A program made the position numbers and the translations under genes. The notes beneath the pieces are model-generated. The model saw only the letters and a list, made by a program, of their open reading frames with translations, had not been told where the DNA came from and did not search any database. From Paenarthrobacter nitroguajacolicus (lineage in GTDB: Bacteria > Actinomycetota > Actinomycetes > Actinomycetales > Micrococcaceae), in NCBI RefSeq assembly GCF_007786235.1, contig NZ_VNFK01000006.1, forward strand, positions 186,001-250,000: a stretch of DNA of 64,000 bases, in the 5' to 3' direction. Positions 18,629-28,374 of the stretch are shown here, piece by piece (position 1 is the stretch's first letter; every line of letters starts with the position of its first letter).

Positions 18629-21600
18629 ATGACACTTCATATTTCCTACCCCGCAGAGCTGCCCGTCTCCGAGCGACGCGAGGATCTGATGGCGGCCATC
18701 GCCGCAAACCAGGTGACCATCATTGCCGGTGAGACCGGCTCGGGTAAGACCACCCAGATCCCCAAGATGTGCCTCGAACTTGGCCTTGGAGAGAAGGGCC
18801 TGATTGGGCACACCCAGCCGCGCCGCCTGGCAGCCCGCACGGTTGCCGAACGCATCGCGTCCGAACTCGACGTCGAGATCGGCCAGGAGGTTGGCTTCCA
18901 GGTCCGCTTCACCGGCGAGGTCAGCGCGTCCACCAAGATCAAACTGATGACCGATGGCATCCTCCTGGCCGAGGTCCAGCGGGACAAACTGCTGCGGAAG
19001 TACAGCACCATCATCATCGACGAGGCACATGAACGCAGCCTCAACATTGACTTCATCCTGGGCTACCTCAAGCGCATCCTCCCCCAGCGCCCGGACCTCA
19101 AGGTCATCATTACCTCGGCCACCATCGATCCCCAACGCTTCGCCAAGCACTTCGGCAGCGAGGAAGATCCCGCGCCGATCATCGAGGTTTCCGGCCGTAC
19201 CTACCCGGTGGAGATCCGATACCGTCCGCTGTCCCAACCCGCCGCGGATGAGGACAGCTCGGACGACGAACTTGAAGAGGACCGCGATCCCCTGGATGCC
19301 GTCTGCGATGCCGTGGACGAACTCGCCAAGGAAGCTCCGGGCGATATCCTCATCTTCTTTTCCGGCGAGCGTGAGATCCGTGACGCCGCAGAGGCCATCA
19401 ACGGCCGGATCCAAACCAACCGGCGGCTTGCCGGAACCGAAGTCCTGCCGCTCTTTGCCCGGTTGAGCCTCCAGGAGCAGCACAGGGTCTTCAATCCCGG
19501 CGGCAAACGACGCATCATCCTGGCCACCAACGTGGCGGAGACGTCCCTGACCGTCCCCGGCATCAAGTACGTGATTGATACCGGAACCGCGCGCATCTCG
19601 AGGTACTCGCACCGGACCAAGGTCCAGCGGCTTCCCATTGAACGCGTTTCGCAGGCCTCGGCCAGCCAGCGCTCCGGGCGCTGCGGGCGCGTGTCCGAGG
19701 GCATCGCCATCCGCCTCTACTCCGAGGAGGACTTCGAGTCGCGGCCGCAGTTCACCGATCCGGAAATCCTCCGGACCAATTTGGCCGCGGTCATCCTGCA
19801 GATGACCGCCATGGGCGTTGCCCGCAGTCCCAAGGATGTAGAAAACTTCCCGTTCGTGGAACCCCCGGATTCCAGGGCCATCAACGACGGCGTCACGCTC
19901 CTCCGCGAACTCGGCGCCTTGAGCTCGCCCAAGTCCGGGGACGCGCAGGGTAACGGCCGCGGCGGCAGTGGCCTGACCGCCGTCGGGCAGAAACTTGCCC
20001 AACTGCCGGTGGACCCGCGGCTGGGCCGCATGATTGTGGAGGCCGGCAAGCGTGGCTGCGTCCGCGAAGTCATGATCCTGGCAGCTGCCCTCACCATTCA
20101 AGACCCACGGGAACGGCCTACGGACAAGCAGCAGCTTGCCTCGGAAAAGCATGCTCGTTTCCGGGACGAGCTCTCGGACTTCACCGGTTTCCTGAACCTG
20201 TGGAACTACCTCCAGGAAAAGCAGCGCGAGCTGTCCTCCACGCAGTTCCGCAAACTGTGCCGCAACGAGTTCATCAACTATCTGCGCGTCCGCGAATGGC
20301 AGGACCTCTTCACGCAGCTCAGGCAGCTCGCCAAGCCGTTGGGCATAGCGCTGGACAACAAGCGGGAGGCCGATCCCGTAGGGAACTACGAGGGTATCCA
20401 CATCAGCTTGCTGTCAGGCCTGCTGAGCCATATCGGGCTCCTGGATGAGCGCAAGCGCGAATATGCGGGCGCCCGCGGCAGCCGTTTCGCGATCTTCCCC
20501 GGTTCGGCGCTGTTCAAGAAATCACCAGCGTTCGTGATGGCCGCAGAGCTTGTGGAGACCAGTCGTCTGTGGGCCCGTGTTGCTGCCAAGTTCGATCCTT
20601 TGTGGGCGGAACAGGTTGCCCCGGACCTTGTGAAGCGGTCCTACAGCGAACCGCATTGGTCATCGCGGCAGGGCGCCGTCATGGCCCATGAAAAAGTCAC
20701 GCTGTACGGCGTGCCGATCATTCCCAACCGCCGGGTCAACTACGGACGCATCGATCCTGAACTCTCACGGGAAATGTTCATCCGCCATGCTTTGGTGGAA
20801 GGGGAGTGGAAAACGCACCATAGGTTCTTCCACCGAAACCGCGCTTTGCTCCAGGAAATCGAAGAACTCGAGACCCGCATGAGGCGGCGGGACATCCTGG
20901 TGGACGACCAGACCCTGTTCGAGTTCTACGACGCGCGAGTGGGCAAGGAAGTGGTCTCCGAGAGGCACTTTGATAAGTGGTGGAAGGACGCCCGCCACTC
21001 GGATCCCACCCTGCTGGATTTCGACCAATCGCTCCTGATGAGCGAAGACGCCGAGGCTTTGGATGACTCCGCGTATCCTAAGACGTGGCTCCACAAGGGC
21101 TTCGAACTCCCCCTGACGTACGAGTTCCACCCCGTGGCACCCGGCTCGGCTCCCAATCCGTCCGACGGCGTCACCGCTGAGGTTCCGGTACTGTTCCTCA
21201 ACCAGTTGGATGACGCCCCCTTCCGCTGGCAGATTCCGGGACAACGGGCCGAGCTGGTCACGGCGCTGATCAAATCGCTGCCCAAGCAGGTTCGTAAGAA
21301 CTTTGTGCCCGCCCCGGACGTCGCCCGGCAGGCAACTGCCGCCCTGGAAACGGACTTCGACCCCGCCACTGACGAGCTCGAAGCCTCCTTGGAACTGGTC
21401 CTGCGCCGACTCCGCGGCCACGTCATTCCACCAGGATCATGGAACTGGGACGCAGTGCCGTCGCACCTCCGGGTCAGTTTCAAGGTGGTGGACAGCAAGG
21501 GCAAGGTGCTGGACGAGGGCAAGGACCTCGCCGCGCTCCAGGAAAAGTTGGCCCCGGCCACACGCCGCGCCATCGCCGAATCACTCGGCGCCACGCCGGC

Positions 21601-22564
21601 GACGACGACACGCGCCAAGAGTGGCAAGGGAACCAGCACGCCCAACGGCCAAACACCAACCCCCGGTGGCACTTCGACCGGTGACGGCGTACTCGCCGAG
21701 CGCAGCGGAATCACAGAATGGGACTTCGGCGTGGTGGAGCGCCAGGTCACCCGGACGGTCAAGGGGCATTCTGTTACCGGCTTCCCCGCCGTCGTCGATG
21801 AGGGCAAGTCCGTGGCCCTCCGGGTCTTCCAGACCCGGCCGGAGCAGGAAGCCGCCATGCGCGGCGGCGTCATCCGGCTCCTGGCATTGCGGATTCCCTC
21901 GCCCGACCGATACGTCCTGGAACACCTGAGCAACACCGAGAAGCTGACGTTCAGCCAGAACCCGCATGGCTCCGTGAGCGCCCTGATCGCTGACTGCGCA
22001 TTGGCAGCCATCGACAAACTGGTTCCCCAGGATCTGCCCTGGGATAAGCAGGCCTTCGATGCGTTGTACGAAGTTGTCCGCGCAGAACTGATCGATACCG
22101 TCTTCACGGTGACGGCCGTCGTCGAACGGGTCCTGGCCAGCACCCGCAGGATCCAGAAGGAACTCAAGTCGAATGCGAGCCTGCCGCTGATCAGTGCGCT
22201 CAACGACATGAAAAGCCAACTGGAGCAACTGGTATTCCCGGGCTTCGTGGCACAGACGGGCTATGCGCAGCTCAGCCAGCTGCCACGGTATTCGCAGGCC
22301 ATCGAGAAGCGCTTGGAAAAGCTTCCAGGGAACGTACAGCGCGACAGCTTGAACATGGGAATCGTGCAGGCCCTGGAGGATGACTACGACGACGCCGTTT
22401 CCGCGCTGCTTCCCGGACGCAGGGCAGGCACTGAGTTAACCCGCGTGCGCTGGATGATCGAGGAGCTTCGGGTGAGCCTCTTCGCAGTTGAGCTGGGCAC
22501 GGCCTACTCCGTCTCGGAGAAGCGCATCCGCACGGTGCTCAACCAGGCACTGGCCCCGGCTTAG
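18629..22564 (+). CDS. hrpA: ATP-dependent RNA helicase HrpA
   Basis: This DEAH-box helicase of 1311 residues has Walker A GETGSGKTT at 34-42, DEAH at 131-134 (IIIDEAHERSL), the SAT motif (ITSATIDPQRF), the helicase C domain with TNVAETSLTVPGIKYV and QRSGRCGR, then the HA2, OB-fold and DUF3418 regions typical of HrpA. HrpA resolves stalled or collided ribosomes in E. coli and processes some fimbrial mRNAs. The length agrees with the family (about 1300). It lies 13 bases after the WYL gene and ends before a strong terminator. A low-complexity linker rich in Thr, Gly and Pro lies near residues 990-1025. Confidence 0.95.
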   Translation: MTLHISYPAELPVSERREDLMAAIAANQVTIIAGETGSGKTTQIPKMCLELGLGEKGLIGHTQPRRLAARTVAERIASELDVEIGQEVGFQVRFTGEVSASTKIKLMTDGILLAEVQRDKLLRKYSTIIIDEAHERSLNIDFILGYLKRILPQRPDLKVIITSATIDPQRFAKHFGSEEDPAPIIEVSGRTYPVEIRYRPLSQPAADEDSSDDELEEDRDPLDAVCDAVDELAKEAPGDILIFFSGEREIRDAAEAINGRIQTNRRLAGTEVLPLFARLSLQEQHRVFNPGGKRRIILATNVAETSLTVPGIKYVIDTGTARISRYSHRTKVQRLPIERVSQASASQRSGRCGRVSEGIAIRLYSEEDFESRPQFTDPEILRTNLAAVILQMTAMGVARSPKDVENFPFVEPPDSRAINDGVTLLRELGALSSPKSGDAQGNGRGGSGLTAVGQKLAQLPVDPRLGRMIVEAGKRGCVREVMILAAALTIQDPRERPTDKQQLASEKHARFRDELSDFTGFLNLWNYLQEKQRELSSTQFRKLCRNEFINYLRVREWQDLFTQLRQLAKPLGIALDNKREADPVGNYEGIHISLLSGLLSHIGLLDERKREYAGARGSRFAIFPGSALFKKSPAFVMAAELVETSRLWARVAAKFDPLWAEQVAPDLVKRSYSEPHWSSRQGAVMAHEKVTLYGVPIIPNRRVNYGRIDPELSREMFIRHALVEGEWKTHHRFFHRNRALLQEIEELETRMRRRDILVDDQTLFEFYDARVGKEVVSERHFDKWWKDARHSDPTLLDFDQSLLMSEDAEALDDSAYPKTWLHKGFELPLTYEFHPVAPGSAPNPSDGVTAEVPVLFLNQLDDAPFRWQIPGQRAELVTALIKSLPKQVRKNFVPAPDVARQATAALETDFDPATDELEASLELVLRRLRGHVIPPGSWNWDAVPSHLRVSFKVVDSKGKVLDEGKDLAALQEKLAPATRRAIAESLGATPATTTRAKSGKGTSTPNGQTPTPGGTSTGDGVLAERSGITEWDFGVVERQVTRTVKGHSVTGFPAVVDEGKSVALRVFQTRPEQEAAMRGGVIRLLALRIPSPDRYVLEHLSNTEKLTFSQNPHGSVSALIADCALAAIDKLVPQDLPWDKQAFDALYEVVRAELIDTVFTVTAVVERVLASTRRIQKELKSNASLPLISALNDMKSQLEQLVFPGFVAQTGYAQLSQLPRYSQAIEKRLEKLPGNVQRDSLNMGIVQALEDDYDDAVSALLPGRRAGTELTRVRWMIEELRVSLFAVELGTAYSVSEKRIRTVLNQALAPA

Positions 22565-22579
22565 CAAGCAGCAACGAGA

Positions 22580-22612
22580 AACCCGGCGGCGCTGATTCAG
22601 CACCGCCGGGTT
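22580..22612 (+). terminator. Terminator hairpin after hrpA
   Basis: Arms AACCCGGCGG (22580-22589) and CCGCCGGGTT (22603-22612) pair perfectly, with an inner GCTGA/TCAGC stem. hrpA and the HIT gene converge here, so the hairpin can serve both strands. Confidence 0.8.
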
Positions 22613-22647
22613 AACTCGCTGTAAAGGCCTTAACTTCCTGCAAAGAC

Positions 22648-23076
22648 TCAGTCCTCCGGGATGGTGTTCCCATGACCGGCTGTGCGAAGCGCGGCACGAA
22701 GTTTCACCGCAGTGGCATCCATGACTGCGGGATCCGGGTTGTGATCCACATTGTGGACCTCGAAGTCCGCAGTGGAGTAGGCGGGCCACACGTGCACGTG
22801 AAGATGGTCAACTTCGAAGCCCTCCATGAGGACCCCTACCCGTTTCGCATCAAACAGCTTCTCCTGGACCTTGCCGATGCTCTGGGCAACGTCCATGACC
22901 TTTGCCAGCAATTCCGGGCTGGCGTGCGTCCACGAGTCGACTTCTTCGCGCGGCACCACCAGCGTGTGTCCATGGGTAATGGGCGAAATGGTCAGGAAAG
23001 CCACCACGTCCTCGTCCTTCCAGACGAAACGCCCCGGGATGTCTCCGTTGATGATCTTGGTGAACAGCGTGCTCAT
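22648..23076 (-). CDS. HIT family hydrolase
   Basis: The 142-residue protein has the histidine-triad fold with the catalytic motif HLHVHVWP near residue 96, preceded by FTKIINGDIPGRFVWKDED typical of the HINT/HIT branch. Members hydrolyse nucleoside phosphoramidates or dinucleotide polyphosphates. Its start overlaps the stop of the upstream alcohol dehydrogenase gene by four bases, so it is the third gene of a sulfurtransferase-dehydrogenase-HIT operon. The specific substrate cannot be read from sequence. Confidence 0.9.
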   Translation of the reverse strand: MSTLFTKIINGDIPGRFVWKDEDVVAFLTISPITHGHTLVVPREEVDSWTHASPELLAKVMDVAQSIGKVQEKLFDAKRVGVLMEGFEVDHLHVHVWPAYSTADFEVHNVDHNPDPAVMDATAVKLRAALRTAGHGNTIPED

Positions 23077-24224
23077 GCGTCGGCCCTTTCTGATGGTTCT
23101 TGAAGCGTTGAGGTGTCCAGCACAAACCGGTACTTCACGTCTCCGGCCACCATGCGGTCGTAGGCCTCATTCAGTTGATCGGCGCCAACAACCTCGATGT
23201 CGCTGGCCACACCGTGCTCGGCGCAGAAGTCCAGCATTTCCTGCGTTTCCTCGATACCGCCGATCAACGAGCCCGCGTAGGCAAGGCGGCGGCGGATCAA
23301 CAGTCCAGGACTGACAGGAGGCATGTCGTCGGCGGGGAGCCCCAGTTGGAAGAGCGCACCGTCCAGGCGGAGCGTCCGGAAGTAGGGATTGAGGTCATGC
23401 GGCGCCGCTACGGTGTCGATGATGACGTCGATGCTTCGGTTAGCCGCCTCCATGGCGTCGGCGTCCTTGGAGAGGACCACGTGGTCGGCACCCAGTCCGC
23501 GGGCGGCGTCGAACTTGGACTCCGAGGTGGTGAAGACGGTGACGTCCGCCCCCATGGCCTTGGCGATCTTGACCGCCATATGGCCCAGTCCCCCCAGCCC
23601 CACAACGCCCACGGAATCGCCCTCTTCGACGTCGAAGTATCGCAGTGGAGAGTAGGTGGTGATGCCGGCGCACAGCAGTGGCGCAGCGGCGGCCGGGTCA
23701 AGGGACTCTGGTACGCGCAGCACGAAGCGCCGATCAACCACCACCGACGTCGAGTACCCGCCCTGGGTGATCGAGTCGCCGTTGCGGGGGTCAATGGCTC
23801 CGTAGGTGCCGATGTTGCCCCGCTCGCAGTATTGCTCCAGCCCTTCCAGGCAGCTCTCGCATTCCCGGCAGGAGTCCACCAAGCAGCCCACGCCCACGCG
23901 GTCACCGGGGGCGAAATCCTGCACTGCGGCTCCTACCCGGGTGACACGGCCCACGATCTCGTGGCCGGGAACCAACGGATAGGGAGGGACCCGCCACTCA
24001 CCACGGGTTGCATGCACGTCCGAGTGGCAGAGCCCGCAGAATTCAATGGCGATCTCCACGTCGTCCTCTTTGGGTGCGCGGCGTGCCACCGTCAGGGGTA
24101 CCAGGCCACTGTCCGCAGAGGTAGCCCCAAATGCGGCAGCCAGCGTGGTCGCTGCTGGGGACTCACTGCTGTCAATCAGGATGGGTTTGGCCAAGGGTGG
24201 GGGCACGGGGCGTCCGGGTGTCAT
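23073..24224 (-). CDS. Zinc-dependent NAD(P) alcohol dehydrogenase
   Basis: This medium-chain dehydrogenase has catalytic zinc ligands in CGLCHSD (C63 or C66, H67) and GHE (87-89), a structural zinc cluster of cysteines at about 114-133 (CLVDSCRECESC) and the nucleotide loop VGLGGLGHMAVKIAKA. It most resembles the cinnamyl-alcohol/aldehyde reductase branch (YahK, AdhC of mycobacteria), which usually reduces aldehydes with NADPH. The 383-residue length includes an N-terminal extension of about 40 residues relative to YahK, and no later Met start is available in that stretch. Its ATG overlaps the upstream sulfurtransferase stop by four bases. Confidence 0.9.
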   Translation of the reverse strand: MTPGRPVPPPLAKPILIDSSESPAATTLAAAFGATSADSGLVPLTVARRAPKEDDVEIAIEFCGLCHSDVHATRGEWRVPPYPLVPGHEIVGRVTRVGAAVQDFAPGDRVGVGCLVDSCRECESCLEGLEQYCERGNIGTYGAIDPRNGDSITQGGYSTSVVVDRRFVLRVPESLDPAAAAPLLCAGITTYSPLRYFDVEEGDSVGVVGLGGLGHMAVKIAKAMGADVTVFTTSESKFDAARGLGADHVVLSKDADAMEAANRSIDVIIDTVAAPHDLNPYFRTLRLDGALFQLGLPADDMPPVSPGLLIRRRLAYAGSLIGGIEETQEMLDFCAEHGVASDIEVVGADQLNEAYDRMVAGDVKYRFVLDTSTLQEPSERADA

Positions 24225-25120
24225 GCTCCGACGCTACTCCCGGCAGTCGTGCTTGTGCCACTTGGACCACCGGCGTCCCCTTCGAATGGCTCGCTTCCCA
24301 CGGCCACGTCATTCGCATCATTGGTGGACCATTGCGAGAACGACCCCGGGAACAGCGCAGCGCGGTATCCCGCGATCTCCAAGGCTGCGATCTCGTGGGA
24401 TGCCGTCACGCCCGAACCGCAATACACCGCAATATTGGACGATTCATCCAGTCCCAACTCCTCAAACCGCCGCCGCAACTCCTCCACCGGCAGGAAGGCG
24501 CCGTCGCTTGTGACATTTCCCGTGGTTGGAGCGCTGACGGCTCCCGGAATGTGTCCCGCCCGGGGGTCGATCGGTTCCACCTCACCCCGGTACCGCTCCC
24601 CCGCCCGGGCGTCCAGCAGGACTCCGTTGCGGTGCCACTGCGCAGCTTCCTGCTCGGTGATGGCCGGCATGCGGCCATCGCCCAAGGACACGTTCCCGAC
24701 GCCGGGACGCACCTCGCCGGTCTCCACCGGGTAGCCGCTGGTACGCCAGGCGGCCAGGCCGCCGTCGAGCAGGTGAACGGACTCCACCCCGGCGTTCCGC
24801 AGCATCCACCAGGCACGTGCTGCGGCCATGCTGCCACTGTTGTCGTACGCGACGATGGTGTCGCCGTCGTTTATCCCCCACGAGCGCGCTGCGTCCTGGA
24901 AGCGATCCGGTGAGGGCAGGGGATGGCGTCCCAGGCCGGGCTGCGCGTGGTCGGCCAACTCTTCGGCGAGGTCCACGAAGACAGCACCGGGCAGGTGCCC
25001 GGCCAGGTATTCGCTGTGCCCGTCAGTCCTGCCAAGGACCCACCGGACGTCCAGCACTACCGTCCTTTCCCCTGATTCGACACGCTGGCGTAGTTCCGAC
25101 GCAGTCATCAACGTGGCCAT
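24221..25120 (-). CDS. Two-domain sulfurtransferase (rhodanese family)
   Basis: The 299-residue protein has two rhodanese domains, as in thiosulfate or 3-mercaptopyruvate sulfurtransferases. The N-terminal one is inactive, carrying YDNSG where the cysteine loop would be, and the C-terminal one carries the active loop CGSGVT with C234, a sequence typical of mercaptopyruvate sulfurtransferase. A Gly/Ser/Thr tail of about 20 residues follows. The frame is open to 25741, but the ATG at 25120 has a GGGAGAA ribosome site and the family start. It is first in an operon with the dehydrogenase and HIT genes and divergent from a cysteine-synthase-like gene. Confidence 0.92.
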   Translation of the reverse strand: MATLMTASELRQRVESGERTVVLDVRWVLGRTDGHSEYLAGHLPGAVFVDLAEELADHAQPGLGRHPLPSPDRFQDAARSWGINDGDTIVAYDNSGSMAAARAWWMLRNAGVESVHLLDGGLAAWRTSGYPVETGEVRPGVGNVSLGDGRMPAITEQEAAQWHRNGVLLDARAGERYRGEVEPIDPRAGHIPGAVSAPTTGNVTSDGAFLPVEELRRRFEELGLDESSNIAVYCGSGVTASHEIAALEIAGYRAALFPGSFSQWSTNDANDVAVGSEPFEGDAGGPSGTSTTAGSSVGA

Positions 25121-25180
25121 GGGTTCTCCCTTCATTCCGTCAGCTCGGGCTCCGTTGCTGCCGGCGCCCGCTTTCCAGCC

Positions 25181-25186
25181 TAGGCT
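25181..25186 (+). promoter_or_regulatory. -10 element of leaderless promoter for the cysteine synthase family gene
   Basis: TAGGCT is followed by six bases and then the GTG at 25193, with no ribosome site, fitting a leaderless transcript. Confidence 0.6.
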
Positions 25187-25192
25187 TATCCA

Positions 25193-26275
25193 GTGAGCAA
25201 TTCGTGTATTCAGGACAGGACCTGGGCCAGCGAGGCCATCCGCAAAATCGAAGCCGAGAACAACCGCTCGGCGGACACGCATCTTTATGCGGTTCCCCTG
25301 CCGGAGCACTGGGGTGTGCACCTGTACTTGAAGGACGAGTCCACGCACCGATCGGGCAGCCTCAAACATCGCTTGGCACGGTCCTTGTTCCTCTATGGCC
25401 TGGTCAACGGCTGGATCACGGAAGGCACCACCATTGTGGAAGCCTCCAGCGGAAGCACTGCTGTGTCCGAGGCCTACTTCGCCCGGCTCATCGGTTTGCC
25501 GTTTATCGCCGTCATGACCAAGACCACCAGCCCTGAGAAGATCGCCCTGATCGAGGAGTTCGGCGGCGCCTGCTTGCTCGTGGACCATGCTTCGGAGGTC
25601 TACGCCGTGGCGGAAGAGACAGCCAAGACGTCCGGTGGCTACTACATGGACCAGTTCACCTATGCCGAACGGGCCACGGACTGGCGCGGTAACAACAACA
25701 TCGCCGAGTCGATATTCGAGCAACTCTCCTTGGAAGAGCACCCGGTTCCGGAATGGATCGTGGTGGGCGCCGGTACCGGTGGCACCAGCGCCACCATTGG
25801 CCGCTATCTCCGGTACAACCGCTACAGCACCCGCCTGGCCGTAGTGGACCCGGAAAACTCAGCTTTCTACCCGGCTTGGCGGGACGGCAACGCGGCCGCA
25901 GCCACCGGCTTGCCGTCCCGGATCGAGGGCATCGGCCGACCACGGTCGGAACCGAGCTTCGTACCCGCGGTGATCGACCATATGATCCAAGTCCCCGATG
26001 CCGCTTCCGTTGCAGCCATGCGCCACCTCCGGAAGCTCACCGGACTGCACGCCGGCCCTTCGACCGGCACCAACCTTTGGGGAGTCTGGCAGCTGGTCGC
26101 CCGGATGGTTTCCGAGGGACGGACGGGCAGCATCGTTTCGCTCATGTGCGACGGCGGCGATCGCTATGCGGGCAGCTACAACGACGCCGGCTGGCTGGCT
26201 GGGCACGGACTGGACCCGGAGCCACATGAAGCGGTTCTGGAACGCTTTCACGACACCGGCGTGTGGACAAGCTAG
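25193..26275 (+). CDS. PLP-dependent cysteine synthase family enzyme, possibly a cysteine desulfhydrase
   Basis: The 360-residue protein is a fold-type II PLP enzyme of the cysteine synthase/cystathionine beta-synthase family. The PLP lysine is K58 in HRSGSLKHR, the substrate loop is [12 protein letters not shown], and the phosphate-binding glycines are [12 protein letters not shown]. The loop differs from the STSGNT of true CysK. Its divergence resembles the mycobacterial Cds1 group, which breaks cysteine to sulfide, pyruvate and ammonia. It faces away from a mercaptopyruvate-type sulfurtransferase across a 72-base gap, which supports a role in cysteine sulfur handling. Synthase and desulfhydrase activities cannot be separated by eye. 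Confidence 0.8.
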   Translation: MSNSCIQDRTWASEAIRKIEAENNRSADTHLYAVPLPEHWGVHLYLKDESTHRSGSLKHRLARSLFLYGLVNGWITEGTTIVEASSGSTAVSEAYFARLIGLPFIAVMTKTTSPEKIALIEEFGGACLLVDHASEVYAVAEETAKTSGGYYMDQFTYAERATDWRGNNNIAESIFEQLSLEEHPVPEWIVVGAGTGGTSATIGRYLRYNRYSTRLAVVDPENSAFYPAWRDGNAAAATGLPSRIEGIGRPRSEPSFVPAVIDHMIQVPDAASVAAMRHLRKLTGLHAGPSTGTNLWGVWQLVARMVSEGRTGSIVSLMCDGGDRYAGSYNDAGWLAGHGLDPEPHEAVLERFHDTGVWTS

Positions 26276-26925
26276 ACCTCTACGGAATCCCGGGCTGCGA
26301 GCCGGGCGTAGCTGGTGCCATAACGTGCACCGATCCGGGTGACATGCCCCTCCACAATGCCGCGTCCCAGCTCGTTGAGCAGGCCGTCATGGACCGGGAA
26401 GGCCTTGGGGGCGCGGACTGAGATGACGAAGTCCACTACCTCGCCAATTTTGGACCACGGGGCATGGATGGGGACCAGGAGCGTTTTGACATCGATCCCG
26501 TCCGGGACCACAAAAGAGTCCCCGGGGTGGAACACGTTGTCATCCACCAGGTAACCGATGTTCGCCACCACCGGGATCTGGGCATGGATGACGGCATGCT
26601 GCCCACCGAAGGTCCGGATGCTGAATCCTGCCACTTCAAAGCCGGTGTTGGGCTCCACTGCGTGTACGCGGTCGGCGATATCACTGTTTTCCTTCAGTGC
26701 AGCAGCTACCCCGGCCGGAGCGTGGACCTCCAGCACAGTGTTGCTCCGCAGGGCTGCCGTCACCGCAGGACGGTCGATGTGGTCGTTGTGCTCGTGTGTA
26801 ACAAGTACGGCGTGGGCCCCGCTCAGCGCCTCCTCCGATTCGGAGAATGTCCCGGGATCAATCACCAGGACCTTTCCTTCTTTCTCCAACCGGACACAGG
26901 CATGGGTGTACTTGGTGAGCTTCAT
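26272..26925 (-). CDS. Metallo-beta-lactamase fold hydrolase
   Basis: The 217-residue protein begins [17 protein letters not shown] and has the metal motif HEHNDH (44-49), with further His/Asp in FGGQHAVIH and FHPGDSF. This is the short UlaG-like branch of the MBL fold, usually hydrolysing a phosphodiester, lactone or similar bond; the substrate is unknown. Its stop overlaps the stop of the convergent cysteine-synthase-like gene by four bases. The ATG is preceded by TAGGCT and six bases, so the mRNA is probably leaderless. It is divergent from zur. Confidence 0.88.
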   Translation of the reverse strand: MKLTKYTHACVRLEKEGKVLVIDPGTFSESEEALSGAHAVLVTHEHNDHIDRPAVTAALRSNTVLEVHAPAGVAAALKENSDIADRVHAVEPNTGFEVAGFSIRTFGGQHAVIHAQIPVVANIGYLVDDNVFHPGDSFVVPDGIDVKTLLVPIHAPWSKIGEVVDFVISVRAPKAFPVHDGLLNELGRGIVEGHVTRIGARYGTSYARLAARDSVEV

Positions 26926-26931
26926 GGGGAC

Positions 26932-26937
26932 AGCCTA
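26932..26937 (-). promoter_or_regulatory. -10 element of leaderless MBL hydrolase promoter
   Basis: On the minus strand TAGGCT is followed by GTCCCC and the ATG at 26925, the same six-base spacing as at argS. Confidence 0.6.
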
Positions 26938-27019
26938 TGGTCGCCCGCTGACAGTTTCCAACCTTGGCCTACTGGTAAAATTAGGCTTTGCCAGCATCCC
27001 CACGGAAGTGAGTCTTTCC

Positions 27020-27487
27020 ATGCCACACGGCACCAATTCCGCCACGACCGCTCCCGCCGCGCCGGCCACCAGCGGCGTAAAGGAGCAGCGCGTCACCAAG
27101 CAACGCTTGGCCGTCAGCGCCGCCCTGGATGAATTGGATGACTTCGTCAGCACCCAGGAGCTGTACCGCCTGCTGCAGAACAAGGGCATTTCCGTGTCCT
27201 TGGCCACCGCATACCGCATCCTTCAGTCGCTGGCCGACGACGGACTCATCGATGTCCTCCGCAACGGTGAAGGCGAAGCTGTCTACCGTCGTTGCGCCGT
27301 CACCGGGCACCACCACCACTTGCTGTGCCGAAACTGTGGCAAGGCTGTTGAGGTGGAGGCTCCCGCCGTCGAGACCTGGGCGGCCCGCACGGCAGCCGAA
27401 CATGGCTTCACCGAAGTAGCCCACACCGTGGAGATCTTTGGGCTGTGCCCCGAGTGCACTGCCAAGAAGGCCGCCGGGAAACTTTAG
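27020..27487 (+). CDS. zur: Fur family zinc-responsive regulator Zur
   Basis: The 155-residue protein has the Fur-family winged helix (about 25-85, VTKQRLAVSAAL and LATAYRILQSL), a HHHH cluster (97-100) and the structural zinc cysteines C103/C106 and C143/C146. It lies tail to tail with the zinc ABC transporter genes, so Zur rather than Fur or PerR is the best call. Zur represses zinc uptake genes when zinc is sufficient. The ATG at 27020 has a GGAAGTGAG ribosome site. The first 20 residues are low complexity. Its stop overlaps the znuB stop by four bases. A candidate operator lies upstream of znuA. Confidence 0.9.
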   Translation: MPHGTNSATTAPAAPATSGVKEQRVTKQRLAVSAALDELDDFVSTQELYRLLQNKGISVSLATAYRILQSLADDGLIDVLRNGEGEAVYRRCAVTGHHHHLLCRNCGKAVEVEAPAVETWAARTAAEHGFTEVAHTVEIFGLCPECTAKKAAGKL

Positions 27488-28374
27488 AGGGCCCCCGCGG
27501 GCAGGTCCCGCGACACGCGGCCGTTGAGGCCGCGGTTGGCTCGGACCCGACCGATGATCCGGCACACCACGTAGATCAAGAAGGACAACGTGGTGACGTA
27601 CGGGCTGATGGGAATCCGGCTTCCGAGTGCCAGGAGGATGCCACCCACTGTGGCTGTCATTGCGAAGGCCACACTCAGCAGCACCACGAGCCGGGGCGAG
27701 GTGGTCACCCTCAGGGCTGCTGCAGCCGGCGTAATCAGCAAGGCGAGAACCAACAGCGCACCCACGATCTGGATGGACAACGCCACGCTCACACCCAGCA
27801 GCACCATAAAGCCGATCGCCAGTCCACGGACGGGAACGCCCCGGGCTTCAGCCATCTCCGGGTCCACGCTGGCGAAGCTCAGCGGTCGCCATATGGCCGC
27901 CAGTGCGATCATCACCACCACCGCGGTCCCAGCCAGAACCTGTAGCTGAACGGTATCGACGGACACGATCTGTCCGGTCAACAGGCCGAACTTGTTCGCC
28001 GCACGGCCTTCGTACAGAGCGAGAAACAGGATCCCCAGGCCGAGCCCGAAAGGCATGATGACGCCGATGATTGAGTTCTTATCCCGCGCCCTCACCCCCA
28101 TGAAGCCCAGCAGGACGGCCGCAGCCACAGAACCGATCAGGGAACCGAAGATGATGTCGGCACCGATCAGCAAGGCAAAAGCGGCGCCCGCAAAGGACAA
28201 CTCGGAGATGCCGTGGACGGCGAAAGCGAGGTCGCGCTTCATCACGAACGTGCCAACCAGCCCGCCAAGAAGGCCCAGCACGGCACCGGCCCAGATGGAG
28301 TTTTGGACGAGGACCAGCAATTCGCCGTAGTTCTCGAAGTTGAAAATAGTCTGCAGTATGTTGGCCAGGTCCAT
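27484..28374 (-). CDS. znuB: Zinc ABC transporter permease
   Basis: The 296-residue protein is an ABC-3 family permease with about eight membrane helices, running from SIWAGAVLGLLGGLVGTFVM through SLSIQIVGALLVLALLITPAA. Family members import zinc or manganese across the cytoplasmic membrane with a binding protein and an ATPase. Its start follows the znuC stop without any gap, so the two are translationally coupled. The stop overlaps zur, which is convergent. The zinc assignment rests on the neighbouring Zur and the His-rich binding protein. Confidence 0.93.
   Translation of the reverse strand: MDLANILQTIFNFENYGELLVLVQNSIWAGAVLGLLGGLVGTFVMKRDLAFAVHGISELSFAGAAFALLIGADIIFGSLIGSVAAAVLLGFMGVRARDKNSIIGVIMPFGLGLGILFLALYEGRAANKFGLLTGQIVSVDTVQLQVLAGTAVVVMIALAAIWRPLSFASVDPEMAEARGVPVRGLAIGFMVLLGVSVALSIQIVGALLVLALLITPAAAALRVTTSPRLVVLLSVAFAMTATVGGILLALGSRIPISPYVTTLSFLIYVVCRIIGRVRANRGLNGRVSRDLPAGAL

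Noticed and set aside
18386..20401. Long open frame opposite hrpA (671 codons, minus)
   Set aside because: It is a GC-bias shadow: hrpA on the plus strand has full family motifs and this frame has no recognisable domain or ribosome site.
25121..25741. Upstream extension of the sulfurtransferase frame
   Set aside because: It overlaps the divergent cysteine synthase family gene; the ATG at 25120 has a strong ribosome site and the family start.
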